DNA from: Rhodocyclaceae bacterium
Lineage (GTDB): Bacteria; Pseudomonadota; Gammaproteobacteria; Burkholderiales; Rhodocyclaceae
DNA: 35,133 nucleotides
Assembly: GCA_026646875.1 (NCBI GenBank)
Contig: JAPKHL010000071.1
Location: forward strand, 1 to 35,133
Reading direction: 5' to 3'
Position numbers and translations under genes: made by a program
Notes under the pieces: model-generated
Told to the model about the DNA's origin: nothing
The model's database searches: none
Seen by the model: only the letters and a program-made list of their open reading frames with translations
Shown here: positions 11,267 through 21,608 of the stretch, piece by piece
Layout: each line of letters opens with the position of its first letter
How positions within the stretch are numbered: the stretch's first letter is position 1

Positions 11267-11542
11267 GTGAAACACAAGCCCCACAGCCACAGCGTCCCGC
11301 ACCACGCCGGCAGCCCGCGCACGTTGCGCCAGATCGATCCCGGCAGCGCTGCCCGCGTCGCCGGCTTCGCCGCCGGCACCGCCAGCGAACTGCGCGAGCG
11401 CCTGCTCGCCTACGGCCTGATCCCCGGCCAGACGCTCTCGGTGATCGCCCAGCGGCCGGTCACCGTGATCCAGATCGAACACACCGAACTCGCTCTCGAG
11501 GACACGCTGGCCGCCTGCATCGAGATCGCCGCCGCGCACTGA
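11267..11542 (+). CDS. feoA: FeoA, small SH3-like partner of FeoB
   Basis: A 91-residue protein starting at GTG 11267, chosen because AGGAAGGAA at 11251-11259 sits 7 bases upstream. A TTG at 11234 in frame would lie before that ribosome site. After a His-rich N-terminal stretch (HKPHSHSVPHH) comes the FeoA core: TLRQIDPGSAARVAGF, LRERLLAYGLIPGQTLSVI, RPVTVIQIEHTELALE. FeoA proteins are cytoplasmic regulators of FeoB transport. The His-rich head is an unusual addition that could bind metal. It is separated from feoB by the siderophore receptor and DUF1513 gene, unlike the usual feoAB pair. Confidence 0.9.
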   Translation: MKHKPHSHSVPHHAGSPRTLRQIDPGSAARVAGFAAGTASELRERLLAYGLIPGQTLSVIAQRPVTVIQIEHTELALEDTLAACIEIAAAH

Positions 11543-11591
11543 CCCCGGCGCCGCCTCCGCTTGGGCGCGGCATGGCCGCTCCGCGCGCTGT

Positions 11592-11619
11592 TTGTCCGCC
11601 GTGGGGATGCGGCTATGAT
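11592..11619 (+). promoter_or_regulatory. Candidate sigma70 promoter for murJ
   Basis: TTGTCC (11592-11597), a 16-base spacer and TATGAT (11614-11619) upstream of the murJ ATG at 11691. It lies in the 148-base gap after feoA, which otherwise shows nothing recognisable. Confidence 0.5.
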
Positions 11620-11690
11620 GGCGGCTTTCGCCGGGGCCGGGCTGCCGGATGCCGGCCCCTGCCCTCCCGCCACCGGACGCCGCCCCCCGG

Positions 11691-13229
11691 ATGAACCTGC
11701 TCAAAGCCCTCGCCACGGTCAGCAGCATGACGCTGCTGTCGCGCATACTCGGTTTCGCGCGCGATTTCGTGATCGCCCGCGCCTTCGGCGCCGGCATGCT
11801 GACCGATGCCTTCTTCGTCGCCTTCAAGCTGCCCAACCTGCTCCGCCGGCTGTTCGCCGAGGGCGCTTTCTCGCAGGCCTTCGTGCCGATCCTCGGCGAG
11901 TACCGCAACCGGCGGGGGGAGGATGAAACCAAGCGTCTGGTCGACCGTGTCGCCACCCTGCTCTTCCTGGTCCTGCTGCTCGTCGCGCTCGCCGGCATGG
12001 CGGCGGCGCCGCTGCTGGTGCACCTCTCGGCGCCGGGCTTCGCCGCGAACGCGGAGAAGTTCGCGCTGACCGTCGAGCTGACGCGCATCACCTTTCCGTA
12101 CATCCTGTTCATGTCGCTGGTCGCGCTCGCCGGCGGCATCCTCAACACCTGGAGCCGCTTCGCCCTGCCGGCCTTCACGCCGGTGCTGCTCAACCTGTCG
12201 ATGATCGGCATGGCGCTGTTCGCCGCGCCGTGGTTCGATCCGCCGGTCCTCGTCCTCGGCTGGGCGGTGTTCGTCGGCGGAGCGCTGCAGCTGGCCATCC
12301 AGTTGCCGGCCCTGCGCCGCATCGGCATGCTGCCGCGCCCCGTCCTGGACTGGCGGGACGAGGGCGTCCGCCGCATCCTGCGCCTGATGGCGCCGGCGGT
12401 GCTCGGCGTCTCGGTGTCGCAGGTCAGCCTGCTGATCAACACCATCTTCGCCTCCTTCCTCGAGACCGGCAGCGTCTCCTGGCTCTACTACGCCGACCGC
12501 CTGATGGAGTTTCCCGCCGGCATGCTCGGCGCTGCCCTGGGCACCATCCTGCTGCCCTCCCTGTCGAAATACCACGCCACCGGACAGACCGAGGATTATT
12601 CGAAGCTGCTCGACTGGGGCCTGCGCCTGACCCTGCTGCTCGCGGCGCCGGCGGCGCTGGCGCTGGCGCTGATCGCCACGCCGCTGGTCGCGACACTCTT
12701 CCACCACGGCGCTTTCACCGCCAACGATGTGCTGATGACGCGCAACGCGCTGGTCGCCTACAGCGTCGGCCTGCTCGGGATGATCCTCGTGAAGGTGCTG
12801 GCGCCCGGCTTCTATGCACGCCAGAACGTGCGCACGCCGGTGCGGATCGCCATCATCACCCTGCTGGCTACGCAGGCGCTCAACCTCGCCCTGATCGGCT
12901 GGCTGCGGCATGCCGGACTGGCGCTGGCGATCAGCCTGGCCGCCTGCCTCAACGCCGCGCTGCTCTATCGCGGCCTGCGCCGGGATGCGATCTACCGGCC
13001 GCAGCCCGGCTGGGGGAAATTCCTGGCGCGGCTCGCGCTGTCGCTGGTTCCGATGGGGCTGGCGCTGTGGTTCGCCACCGGCGAGACCGCCGACTGGCTG
13101 CGCTGGGGGTTGCCCGAGCGGCTGCTGCGGCTTGCCGGGCTGGTCGTCTTCGGCGCCGGCACCTACTTCGCTACACTATGGATCGCAGGTTTCCGGCTGC
13201 GCGATTTCCGTCGGCGCGGCGCGGCGTGA
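11691..13229 (+). CDS. murJ: Lipid II flippase MurJ (MviN)
   Basis: A 512-residue polytopic inner-membrane protein of the MOP superfamily that moves lipid II across the membrane for peptidoglycan synthesis. Recognised from the N-terminal signature [49 protein letters not shown], and the central [20 protein letters not shown]. About 14 membrane helices can be traced; family length is about 510. No clear ribosome site precedes the ATG. In many betaproteobacteria murJ lies next to rpsT; that gene is not here. A PEBP-family gene follows after 19 bases. Confidence 0.95.
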   Translation: MNLLKALATVSSMTLLSRILGFARDFVIARAFGAGMLTDAFFVAFKLPNLLRRLFAEGAFSQAFVPILGEYRNRRGEDETKRLVDRVATLLFLVLLLVALAGMAAAPLLVHLSAPGFAANAEKFALTVELTRITFPYILFMSLVALAGGILNTWSRFALPAFTPVLLNLSMIGMALFAAPWFDPPVLVLGWAVFVGGALQLAIQLPALRRIGMLPRPVLDWRDEGVRRILRLMAPAVLGVSVSQVSLLINTIFASFLETGSVSWLYYADRLMEFPAGMLGAALGTILLPSLSKYHATGQTEDYSKLLDWGLRLTLLLAAPAALALALIATPLVATLFHHGAFTANDVLMTRNALVAYSVGLLGMILVKVLAPGFYARQNVRTPVRIAIITLLATQALNLALIGWLRHAGLALAISLAACLNAALLYRGLRRDAIYRPQPGWGKFLARLALSLVPMGLALWFATGETADWLRWGLPERLLRLAGLVVFGAGTYFATLWIAGFRLRDFRRRGAA

Positions 13230-13248
13230 TCACCAAGGAGGAGCAAGC

Positions 13249-13878
13249 ATGAAACTGACCAGCAACAGCTTCACGGAGGGGCAGCGGATTCCGGGCCACC
13301 ACGCCTTCTGCATTCCGCACGCGGAGCACCGCGTCTGCCTCGGCAGCAACCGCAACCCGCACCTGGCCTGGAGCGACGTGCCGCCGGGGACGCGTTCGTT
13401 CGCGGTGATCTGCCACGATCCCGACGTGCCGAGCCGCGGCGACGACGTCAATCAGGCCGACCGCAGCGTCCCGGCCAGCCTGCCGCGCGTCGATTTCTTC
13501 CACTGGGTGCTCGTCGACCTGCCGGCGACGCTGGCGCGGATCGCCGAGGGCGAGTTCTCGAACGATGTGACGCCGCGCGGCAAGAGCGGTCCGGCGGCAC
13601 CGCACGGCAGCCGCCAGGGGGTCAACGACTACACCGGCTGGTTCGCCGGCGATGGCGACATGCGCGGCGACTACTACGGCTACGATGGCCCCTGTCCGCC
13701 CTGGAACGACGAACTGCGCCATCGCTACGTCTTCACCGTTTTCGCGCTCGATATCGAGCGCCTGCCGCTGACCGGAAAATTCACCGGCCAGCAGGTGCGC
13801 GAAGCGATGCGCGGCCATATCCTGGGCGAGGCCAGCCTGACCGGCGTCTATACCCTCAATCCGGCCGTCACGCTGTAA
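13249..13878 (+). CDS. YbhB/YbcL family protein (phosphatidylethanolamine-binding-like)
   Basis: A 209-residue protein of the PEBP/Raf-kinase-inhibitor-like family. Visible motifs are NPHLAWSDVPPGTRSFAVICHDPDVP (the DPD ligand-site strand), FFHWVLVDLP, and YDGPCPPWNDELRHRYVFTVFAL, corresponding to the family's GPxPPxGxHRY region. No signal peptide, so cytoplasmic. It is longer than E. coli YbhB (about 158) because of inserts such as the segment around residues 110-145. Start ATG has an excellent AAGGAGGAG 6 bases upstream. The physiological ligand of bacterial members is not settled. Possible read-through partner of murJ. Confidence 0.88.
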   Translation: MKLTSNSFTEGQRIPGHHAFCIPHAEHRVCLGSNRNPHLAWSDVPPGTRSFAVICHDPDVPSRGDDVNQADRSVPASLPRVDFFHWVLVDLPATLARIAEGEFSNDVTPRGKSGPAAPHGSRQGVNDYTGWFAGDGDMRGDYYGYDGPCPPWNDELRHRYVFTVFALDIERLPLTGKFTGQQVREAMRGHILGEASLTGVYTLNPAVTL

Positions 13879-13897
13879 TCCCGTCCGGCCGGGGGCG

Positions 13898-13933
13898 AAA
13901 AAAGGGAGGGGGCAGCCTCGGCTGCCCCCTCTC
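13898..13933 (-). terminator. Intrinsic terminator of hppA (minus strand)
   Basis: Read on the minus strand: a stem of 10 perfect pairs (13921-13930 with 13907-13916, AGGGGGCAGC in the complement pattern), extendable to 13 with one G-T pair, four-base loop, followed by TTTTTT (complement of 13898-13903). It lies 24 bases after the hppA stop. On the plus strand the T-run is absent, so it serves hppA mainly. Confidence 0.85.
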
Positions 13934-13956
13934 CGTTCACATGCGGCCGGGGTCGC

Positions 13957-16002
<2,046 letters not shown>

Positions 16003-16008
16003 GAACAT

Positions 16009-16129
16009 CCTCCTAATAAAGTTTGCTCAAGCTCCGGGGGAAATCCACGGAGCCGGTTTGCCCTACATTTGAAACAAACCTGTCAGCGCCGCCCGCGGGC
16101 GGGCGCATTGATCATCGATGCCGGGAACG
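16009..16129 (-). promoter_or_regulatory. Structured leader/intergenic region upstream of hppA
   Basis: A 121-base gap with three inverted repeats. A GC-rich palindrome at 16089-16102 (CCGCCCGCGGGCGG) may end the upstream phosphofructokinase message. GGTTTG/CAAACC at 16055-16060 and 16075-16080 are spaced by 14 bases. GCTCCG/CGGAGC at 16031-16036 and 16048-16053 have an 11-base loop. The last two would lie in the hppA 5' leader, just ahead of the AGGAGG site. No convincing -35/-10 pair was found. Confidence 0.4.
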
Positions 16130-17401
16130 CTACACCTTGAACTCCCCGAGCTTGCGCGGCACCGAAACGTTCTTCAGCCGCACGTAATCCGGCAGTCCGT
16201 CGCGATAGGGGGGATAGTCCTCCCCGCCGATCAGCGGCTGCAGATACCTGCGGCACTTGTCCGTGATGTGAAAACCGTCCTCGCTGATGAAATCGGAGGG
16301 CATCTTGCGTTCGACGTTGGCCACGTCCTTCAGGTCGGCAACACCGATCTCCCAGCGGTAGGGTGCGTCGGCCAGCCGCACGATGCCCGGCATCACGGCA
16401 TTTCGGCCGGCCAGCGCCAGCTCGACCGCCGCGCGGCCGAGGGCGTAGGCCTGCTCGGCATCGGTTTTCGAGGCGATGTGGCGGGCCGAGCGCTGCAGGT
16501 AATCGGCGAGTGCCCAGTGGTACTTGTAGCCGAGCTTGTCCTTGATCAGCTGGGCGATGATCTGGCCGACGCCGCCGAGCTGGGCATGGCCGAAGGCGTC
16601 GCGCGTACCCATGTCGGACAGGAAATTGCCCCGGGCGTCCTGCAGGCCTTCGGAAACGGCGATCGTGCAGTACTCGTGGCGCTGCACGCAGTCCTTCACG
16701 CGGGCCAGGAAGCGCGCCTCGTCGAACGGCACCTCGGGCAGCAGCAGGATGTGCGGCGGCTCGCCCTCGGCCTCGCTGGCCAGGCCGCAGGCGGCGGTGA
16801 TCCAGCCGGCGTGACGCCCCATCACTTCCATGACGAAGATCCGGGTCGACGTGCGGGCCATCGAAGCGACGTCATAACCGGCCTCGCGGATCGAGGTGGC
16901 GACGTACTTGGCGACCGAACCGAAGCCCGGACAGGAGTCGGTGTGCGGTAGATCGTTGTCGACGGTTTTCGGAATGCCGACGCAGACCAGCGGGTAGCCG
17001 AGCCGCTCCGACAGCTGCGACACCTTCCAGGCGGTGTCCATCGAGTCGTTGCCGCCGTTGTAGAAGAAGTAGCCGATGTCGTGCGCGCGGAAGACCTCGA
17101 TCAGCCGTTCGTACTGCGCGCGGTGCTCGTCGATGCCCTTCAGCTTGTAGCGGCACGAACCGAAGGCGCCGCCCGGCGTATGGCGCAGGCGGGCAATGTC
17201 GGCGTCGGATTCGAGCGAGGTGTCGATCAGGTCCTCGGTCAGCGCGCCGATGATGCCGTTGCGCCCCGCGAAGACCTTGCCGATCCGTTCGGGATGCCTG
17301 CGCGCAGTCTCGATGACGCCGCAGGCGGAGGTGTTGATGACCGCCGTCACCCCGCCCGACTGGGCGTAGAAGGCGTTCGTCGGTCGGTTGGCAGCGGTCA
17401 T
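16130..17401 (-). CDS. pfp: PPi-dependent 6-phosphofructokinase
   Basis: A 423-residue phosphofructokinase of the PPi-using type, converting fructose 6-phosphate and fructose 1,6-bisphosphate reversibly with pyrophosphate as phosphoryl donor. Two specificity positions are visible: YNGGNDSMDTA has Asp where ATP-PFK has Gly (GGDGS), and IPKTVDND has Lys where ATP enzymes have Gly (PGTIDND). Both are hallmarks of PPi use. Other conserved segments are AGRNGIIGALTE, MEVMGRHAGWI and GGVGQ. Starts 7 bases after the adk stop, so co-transcription with adk is likely. With hppA next on the strand, the three genes form a pyrophosphate-handling group. Confidence 0.93.
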   Translation of the reverse strand: MTAANRPTNAFYAQSGGVTAVINTSACGVIETARRHPERIGKVFAGRNGIIGALTEDLIDTSLESDADIARLRHTPGGAFGSCRYKLKGIDEHRAQYERLIEVFRAHDIGYFFYNGGNDSMDTAWKVSQLSERLGYPLVCVGIPKTVDNDLPHTDSCPGFGSVAKYVATSIREAGYDVASMARTSTRIFVMEVMGRHAGWITAACGLASEAEGEPPHILLLPEVPFDEARFLARVKDCVQRHEYCTIAVSEGLQDARGNFLSDMGTRDAFGHAQLGGVGQIIAQLIKDKLGYKYHWALADYLQRSARHIASKTDAEQAYALGRAAVELALAGRNAVMPGIVRLADAPYRWEIGVADLKDVANVERKMPSDFISEDGFHITDKCRRYLQPLIGGEDYPPYRDGLPDYVRLKNVSVPRKLGEFKV

Positions 17402-17408
17402 GACAGGC

Positions 17409-18176
<768 letters not shown>

Positions 18177-18187
18177 TTACAGGCGGA

Positions 18188-18216
18188 AAATTACCTTCAA
18201 TTACCCGCCCGGTCAA
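18188..18216 (-). promoter_or_regulatory. Sigma70 promoter of adk
   Basis: On the minus strand TTGACC (18216-18211), exactly 17 bases, then TAATTT (18193-18188). Transcription would start near 18181 and give an untranslated leader of about 120 bases. The 190-base gap between kdsB and adk holds no other element that I recognise. Confidence 0.7.
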
Positions 18217-18252
18217 ACCCTTTGCAACCTTCCGCAGCCTCGCCGCCCCCCG

Positions 18253-19032
18253 TCATGACGCCGCGAAATGCCGCCGTATGCGTTCGGCATCCTCGGGGGT
18301 ATCGACGCCCGGTGCCGGCTGATGATCGGTGAGCAGCACGCTGATGCGGTAGCCATGCCAGAGGGCACGCAGCTGCTCGAGGGCCTCGAAGGATTCGAGC
18401 GGCGACGGCGCGAGCCCCGCGTAGGCACGCAGGAAGCGCACGCGGTAGGCGTAGAGGCCGACGTGACGGAGCGCCGGCAGCCCGGCAGGCAGGGTCTCGC
18501 CGCCGCCTTCGCGGGCGAAGTGGTCACGCGCATAGGGAATCGGCGCGCGCGAGAAGTACAGCGCGTCTCCCGCTGCCGTGCACGCCACCTTGACGATGTT
18601 GGGATTGAAGAAATCGGCGGCATCGGCCAGCGGATGAGCCACCGTCGCGATGTCGGCGGCGCTGTCGGCCAGCCGCCGGGCAGTCCGCGCGATCAGTGCG
18701 GGATCGATCAGCGGCTCGTCGCCCTGAACGTTCACCACGATGGTGTCATCGCTCCAGCCACGCAGGGCGGCGACCTCGGCGAGACGGTCGGTGCCGCTCG
18801 GATGATCGGCCCGGGTCAGCAGCACGGAGAGGCCATGCGCTTCGGCCGCTGCGCGGACGTCCGCGTGGTCGGTGGCCACCCAGATTTCCTCGGCGCCAGA
18901 CTGTGCGGCGCGTTCCGCCACGCGCACGACCATCGGCTTGCCACCGAGATCGAGCAAGGGCTTGGCAGGCAGGCGCGTCGAGGCGTAGCGCGCCGGAATG
19001 ACGACCTTGAAGGATTGCCCAGCCGGAGCCAT
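18253..19032 (-). CDS. kdsB: 3-deoxy-manno-octulosonate cytidylyltransferase
   Basis: A 259-residue cytidylyltransferase making CMP-Kdo for lipopolysaccharide. Motifs: [19 protein letters not shown] at the N-terminus (CTP-binding), [27 protein letters not shown], and the C-terminal [13 protein letters not shown] chose the ATG at 19032 because the family begins just before the VIPAR strand; the frame stays open upstream into the previous gene. It is last in the exbB2-exbD2-lpxK-trm112-kdsB operon, 5 bases after the small zinc-protein gene. Confidence 0.96.
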   Translation of the reverse strand: MAPAGQSFKVVIPARYASTRLPAKPLLDLGGKPMVVRVAERAAQSGAEEIWVATDHADVRAAAEAHGLSVLLTRADHPSGTDRLAEVAALRGWSDDTIVVNVQGDEPLIDPALIARTARRLADSAADIATVAHPLADAADFFNPNIVKVACTAAGDALYFSRAPIPYARDHFAREGGGETLPAGLPALRHVGLYAYRVRFLRAYAGLAPSPLESFEALEQLRALWHGYRISVLLTDHQPAPGVDTPEDAERIRRHFAAS

Positions 19033-19037
19033 GCAGT

Positions 19038-19214
19038 TCAGACGCTTTCGGCGGGCAGGCGGCGCGCCTCGTCCTCGAGCATCACCGGGATGTCGTCGCG
19101 GATCGGATACGCGAGCTTGCACGGCTTGCAGACGAGCTCCGACTCGGCCTTGCGGTATTCAAGATTGGCCTTGCAGACCGGGCAGACCAGGATGTCAAGC
19201 AAGCGTGCGTCCAT
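19038..19214 (-). CDS. Trm112-like small zinc-binding protein (YcaR family)
   Basis: A 58-residue protein with the Trm112 fold signature: [20 protein letters not shown], then [20 protein letters not shown]. The four cysteines (CPVC and CKPC) would hold one zinc. Start ATG at 19214 overlaps the end of lpxK by 20 bases, implying translational coupling. Members of this family lie between lpxK and kdsB in many Gram-negative genomes; the bacterial function is not firmly known, though Trm112 proteins elsewhere are methyltransferase partners. Confidence 0.93.
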   Translation of the reverse strand: MDARLLDILVCPVCKANLEYRKAESELVCKPCKLAYPIRDDIPVMLEDEARRLPAESV

Positions 19215-20250
19215 GCAACTTCTCCAGAATGATGTCCAGCAGGGCGGCGCCATCGGGGCCGAATTCGGCCTCGACCGGCAGGTACCAGGCTTCGCCCGAG
19301 TGGATGGCGGCGCATTTTACCGCATCTTTCTCGGTCATCAGCAGCACGCCGTCCCGGGCGAAGGCAAGGTCGGCGGCGGTATAGGCATGGTGATCGGGAA
19401 AGGGATGCGTCTCGCAGTCGAGACCGAGCGCCGCGAGCTGGGCGAAAAAGCGGGCCGGATCGCCGATCCCTGCCAGGGCATGCAGGCGGCGTCCGCGCAG
19501 GGCGGCCGGAAGACACTGCCGCTGCGGATCGTGCAGAGAACGGAAGGCGCCCGGAGCCAGGTGCATCGCAAATTGCGGCAAGAGGCCGGCGCTCGCCTGC
19601 ACGCGCGCGTCGGGCGGCCCGTTCCAGACCAGCGCGTGCGCGGTGGCGAGCCGGCCGAGCGGTTCACGCAGGGGCCCCGCCGGCAACAGGCGGCCGTTGC
19701 CGGCGCCCCGGCCATCGAAGACCACGATCTCCGCGTCGCGTCGCAGCGGATAATGCTGCAGGCCATCGTCGCAGAGGATCACGTTGCACTCGGGATGCAT
19801 GGCCAGCAGGGCCTGCGCTGCGCGTGCGCGATGACGACCGATGAACACCGGCACGCCGCTGCGGCGCGCCAGCAGCAGCGGCTCGTCGCCGACCGCGTCG
19901 GCCCGGTCGTGGGCGTGTACCGGACGCACCTCGCGACCATCCGTGCCGTGACCCCGGCTGACGATGCCGGGCCGCCATCCGCGCGTGCGCAAGGCGGCCG
20001 CCAGCCAGAGTGTCAACGGTGTCTTGCCGGCGCCGCCGACGGTGAGATTGCCGACCACGACCACCGGCACCGGCAGACGCGTCGACGCGAGAAGTCCGGC
20101 GCGAAAAAAACTCCGGCGGAGCCCGGAGAGCAGGCGGAAGAGCCAGGAAACCGGCAGCAGCGGCCACAGCGCGGGCAGCAGCCGGCGCTGGAACCACTGG
20201 CGCGGCAGCCGTTGCGCCAGATTCTCCGGCACCTTCCCGGGAACGCTCAT
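19195..20250 (-). CDS. lpxK: Tetraacyldisaccharide 4'-kinase
   Basis: A 351-residue inner-membrane-associated kinase that phosphorylates the 4' position of the lipid A disaccharide. N-terminal amphipathic/hydrophobic segment (residues ~20-45), then [20 protein letters not shown], a Walker-A motif, followed by [34 protein letters not shown] and [12 protein letters not shown]. The ATG at 20250 is preferred; the frame is open further upstream, but those residues are Arg/Ser-rich and not family-like. It follows exbD2 by 10 bases and overlaps the next gene, as is usual in betaproteobacteria. Confidence 0.95.
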   Translation of the reverse strand: MSVPGKVPENLAQRLPRQWFQRRLLPALWPLLPVSWLFRLLSGLRRSFFRAGLLASTRLPVPVVVVGNLTVGGAGKTPLTLWLAAALRTRGWRPGIVSRGHGTDGREVRPVHAHDRADAVGDEPLLLARRSGVPVFIGRHRARAAQALLAMHPECNVILCDDGLQHYPLRRDAEIVVFDGRGAGNGRLLPAGPLREPLGRLATAHALVWNGPPDARVQASAGLLPQFAMHLAPGAFRSLHDPQRQCLPAALRGRRLHALAGIGDPARFFAQLAALGLDCETHPFPDHHAYTAADLAFARDGVLLMTEKDAVKCAAIHSGEAWYLPVEAEFGPDGAALLDIILEKLHGRTLA

Positions 20251-20260
20251 TGGCCGGCGG

Positions 20261-20677
20261 TCAACGCGGCGACTGGGTGGCGAAGGAGATCTGCGGATAA
20301 CCCGCGAGCTGGGCCGCCTGCATGATATCGACGACGCTCTGGTGCGTCGCCTTGGCATCGGCGTTGATCACGATCACCGGCTCCTTGTTGCCGCCGGCGG
20401 CGCGGCGCAGGGCCTCGCTGATCGAAGGCACATCGGTGCTGGCGAGCGGCGCCTTGTTGACCAGAACCTGCCCGGCGGCGGTCACCGCCACGTTGATTTC
20501 GTTCGGTTGCTCCGCCTGCTTGCTGGCATCGGCCGTGGGCAGGTTGATCTCGAGTCCGGAAAACTTGGCGTAGGTAGTGGTCAGCATCAGGAAGATGATG
20601 ATCACCAGCAGCACGTCGATCAGCGGGATCAGGTTGATTTCGGGTTCGTCGCGGCTACGGCCGCCCTGGAAATTCAT
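20261..20677 (-). CDS. exbD: ExbD/TolR-type biopolymer transport protein (second copy)
   Basis: A 138-residue protein with one N-terminal membrane helix (LIPLIDVLLVIIIFLMLTTT) holding the motor aspartate in PLIDV, and a periplasmic domain (VLVNKAPLA, VIVINADAKATHQSVVDIM, the typical ExbD end). Pairs with the ExbB-type gene 10 bases upstream. This pair sits in an LPS-biosynthesis operon, an arrangement common in betaproteobacteria. Its partner TonB-like protein is not here, so function may be receptor energising or an envelope role; I cannot say which. Confidence 0.93.
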   Translation of the reverse strand: MNFQGGRSRDEPEINLIPLIDVLLVIIIFLMLTTTYAKFSGLEINLPTADASKQAEQPNEINVAVTAAGQVLVNKAPLASTDVPSISEALRRAAGGNKEPVIVINADAKATHQSVVDIMQAAQLAGYPQISFATQSPR

Positions 20678-20687
20678 CGCCGGTCCC

Positions 20688-21296
20688 TCAGCCGCGACGA
20701 TCGCCGTGCAGGACTTCGACCAGACGCACCGCCTGCTGCTCCATGTCGATCACGAAACCATCGACGAGCGCGCGGAAATGCCGCCAGAAGATCATGCCGG
20801 GAATGGCGATCAGCAGGCCGAAGCCGGTGTTGTAGAGGGCGATCGAGATACCGTGCGCCAGCTGCATCGGATTGGCGCCGGTCGGCGACTGCGAGCCGAA
20901 GATCTCGATCATCCCGACGACGGTGCCGAACAGGCCCATCAGCGGGCTGATCGAAGCGATGGTGCCGAGCGTCGTCAGGTAGCGGCCGAGATCGTGCGAA
21001 ACGGCACGACCGGTCTCCTCGATCGCCTCCTTCATGATCTCGCGGGAACTGCCGACATTGCGCAGGCCGGCGCCGAGGATGCGCCCCAGGGGAGACTGCG
21101 ACTCGATGCCGGCCAGCATCGCCTCGCTGCAGCCGTTCTGCCGGTACTCGGCGATCACGCGCTGCAGCAGTCCGTCGGGCAGGATCTTGCTCCGGCGCAG
21201 CGCAACCAGGCGCTCGATGATCAGGGCCACGGCAACGATCGATGCCAGCAGCAAGGGCCAGATGGGCCAACCGGCGGCCTGAATGATGGCGAACAC
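20688..21296 (-). CDS. exbB: ExbB/TolQ-type proton channel (second copy)
   Basis: A 202-residue MotA/TolQ/ExbB-family protein with a GTG start (21296) supported by GGGAG 7 bases upstream. Helices: WPLLLASIVAVALIIERLVAL at the N-terminus, LTTLGTIASISPLMGLFGTVVG near 105-130, and ISIALYNTGFGLLIAIPGMIFW near 148-170. It lacks the long N-terminal portion of the 271-residue ExbB at 1640-2455. First gene of the exbB2-exbD2-lpxK-trm112-kdsB operon and preceded by a well-formed promoter at 21327-21355. Confidence 0.94.
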   Translation of the reverse strand: MFAIIQAAGWPIWPLLLASIVAVALIIERLVALRRSKILPDGLLQRVIAEYRQNGCSEAMLAGIESQSPLGRILGAGLRNVGSSREIMKEAIEETGRAVSHDLGRYLTTLGTIASISPLMGLFGTVVGMIEIFGSQSPTGANPMQLAHGISIALYNTGFGLLIAIPGMIFWRHFRALVDGFVIDMEQQAVRLVEVLHGDRRG

Positions 21297-21326
21297 GCTT
21301 ACTCCCTCGGGTTTTTGACGGCGGGA

Positions 21327-21355
21327 ACTTTAGCCTGCGCGGGGCATCGCAGCAA
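21327..21355 (-). promoter_or_regulatory. Sigma70 promoter of the exbB2-lpxK-kdsB operon
   Basis: On the minus strand TTGCTG (21355-21350), 17 bases, TAAAGT (21332-21327), about 31 bases ahead of the GTG start. A cluster of DnaA-box-like 9-mers begins 28 bases upstream of the -35 element. Confidence 0.65.
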
Positions 21356-21382
21356 GCCCCGCACCTTGGTCATAGGCAGCGC

Positions 21383-21417
21383 TTATCCACAAATTCTGTG
21401 GAAAACTTTGTGGATTA
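21383..21417. promoter_or_regulatory. Cluster of three DnaA-box-like sites
   Basis: TTATCCACA (21383-21391) is a perfect consensus DnaA box on the plus strand. TGTGGAAAA (21397-21405) and TGTGGATTA (21409-21417) are, on the minus strand, TTTTCCACA and TAATCCACA, each one mismatch away. Three sites in 35 bases, one facing two, in the divergent region between exbB2 and xseA. Binding by DnaA is inferred. Confidence 0.6.
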
Positions 21418-21441
21418 CCTTAGGGGATGATCGCTAAGTGC

Positions 21442-21538
21442 CCTTTCCGAAAGGACTTTTCACACTTTGCCAAAAAAACGAACCGATGATTTTTCCCTTA
21501 TTATTCAACGTCTTGAAAAACCCCTTGTGAGAACAAGG
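21442..21538. repeat. Three short inverted repeats in an AT-rich stretch upstream of xseA
   Basis: CCTTTC/GAAAGG (21442-21454, one-base centre), TTCAA/TTGAA (21504-21517, four-base loop) and CCTTGT/ACAAGG (21523-21538, loop GAGA). The surrounding ~130 bases are markedly richer in A and T than the rest of the window. Candidates for operators or small hairpins; with the DnaA boxes and promoters they account for the 312-base gap. Confidence 0.45.
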
Positions 21539-21596
21539 AGTTCCCTGACAAACCTCCCGGAAAACCTCGGCCGATGTGCATGATTCCATCCGGCGG

Positions 21597-21602
21597 TAGA
21601 AT
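21597..21602 (+). promoter_or_regulatory. Possible -10 element of xseA, close to the start codon
   Basis: TAGAAT lies 6 bases before the xseA ATG, which has no ribosome-binding site. A transcript from here would begin at or next to the ATG. The -35 region (around 21574-21580) is poor, so this is only a candidate. Confidence 0.35.
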
Positions 21603-21608
21603 CGCCCC

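Noticed and set aside
21383..21417. Chromosomal replication origin
   Set aside because: DnaA-box-like sites alone are insufficient; no dnaA, dnaN, gyrB or partition genes and no long AT-rich unwinding element with repeats were seen.
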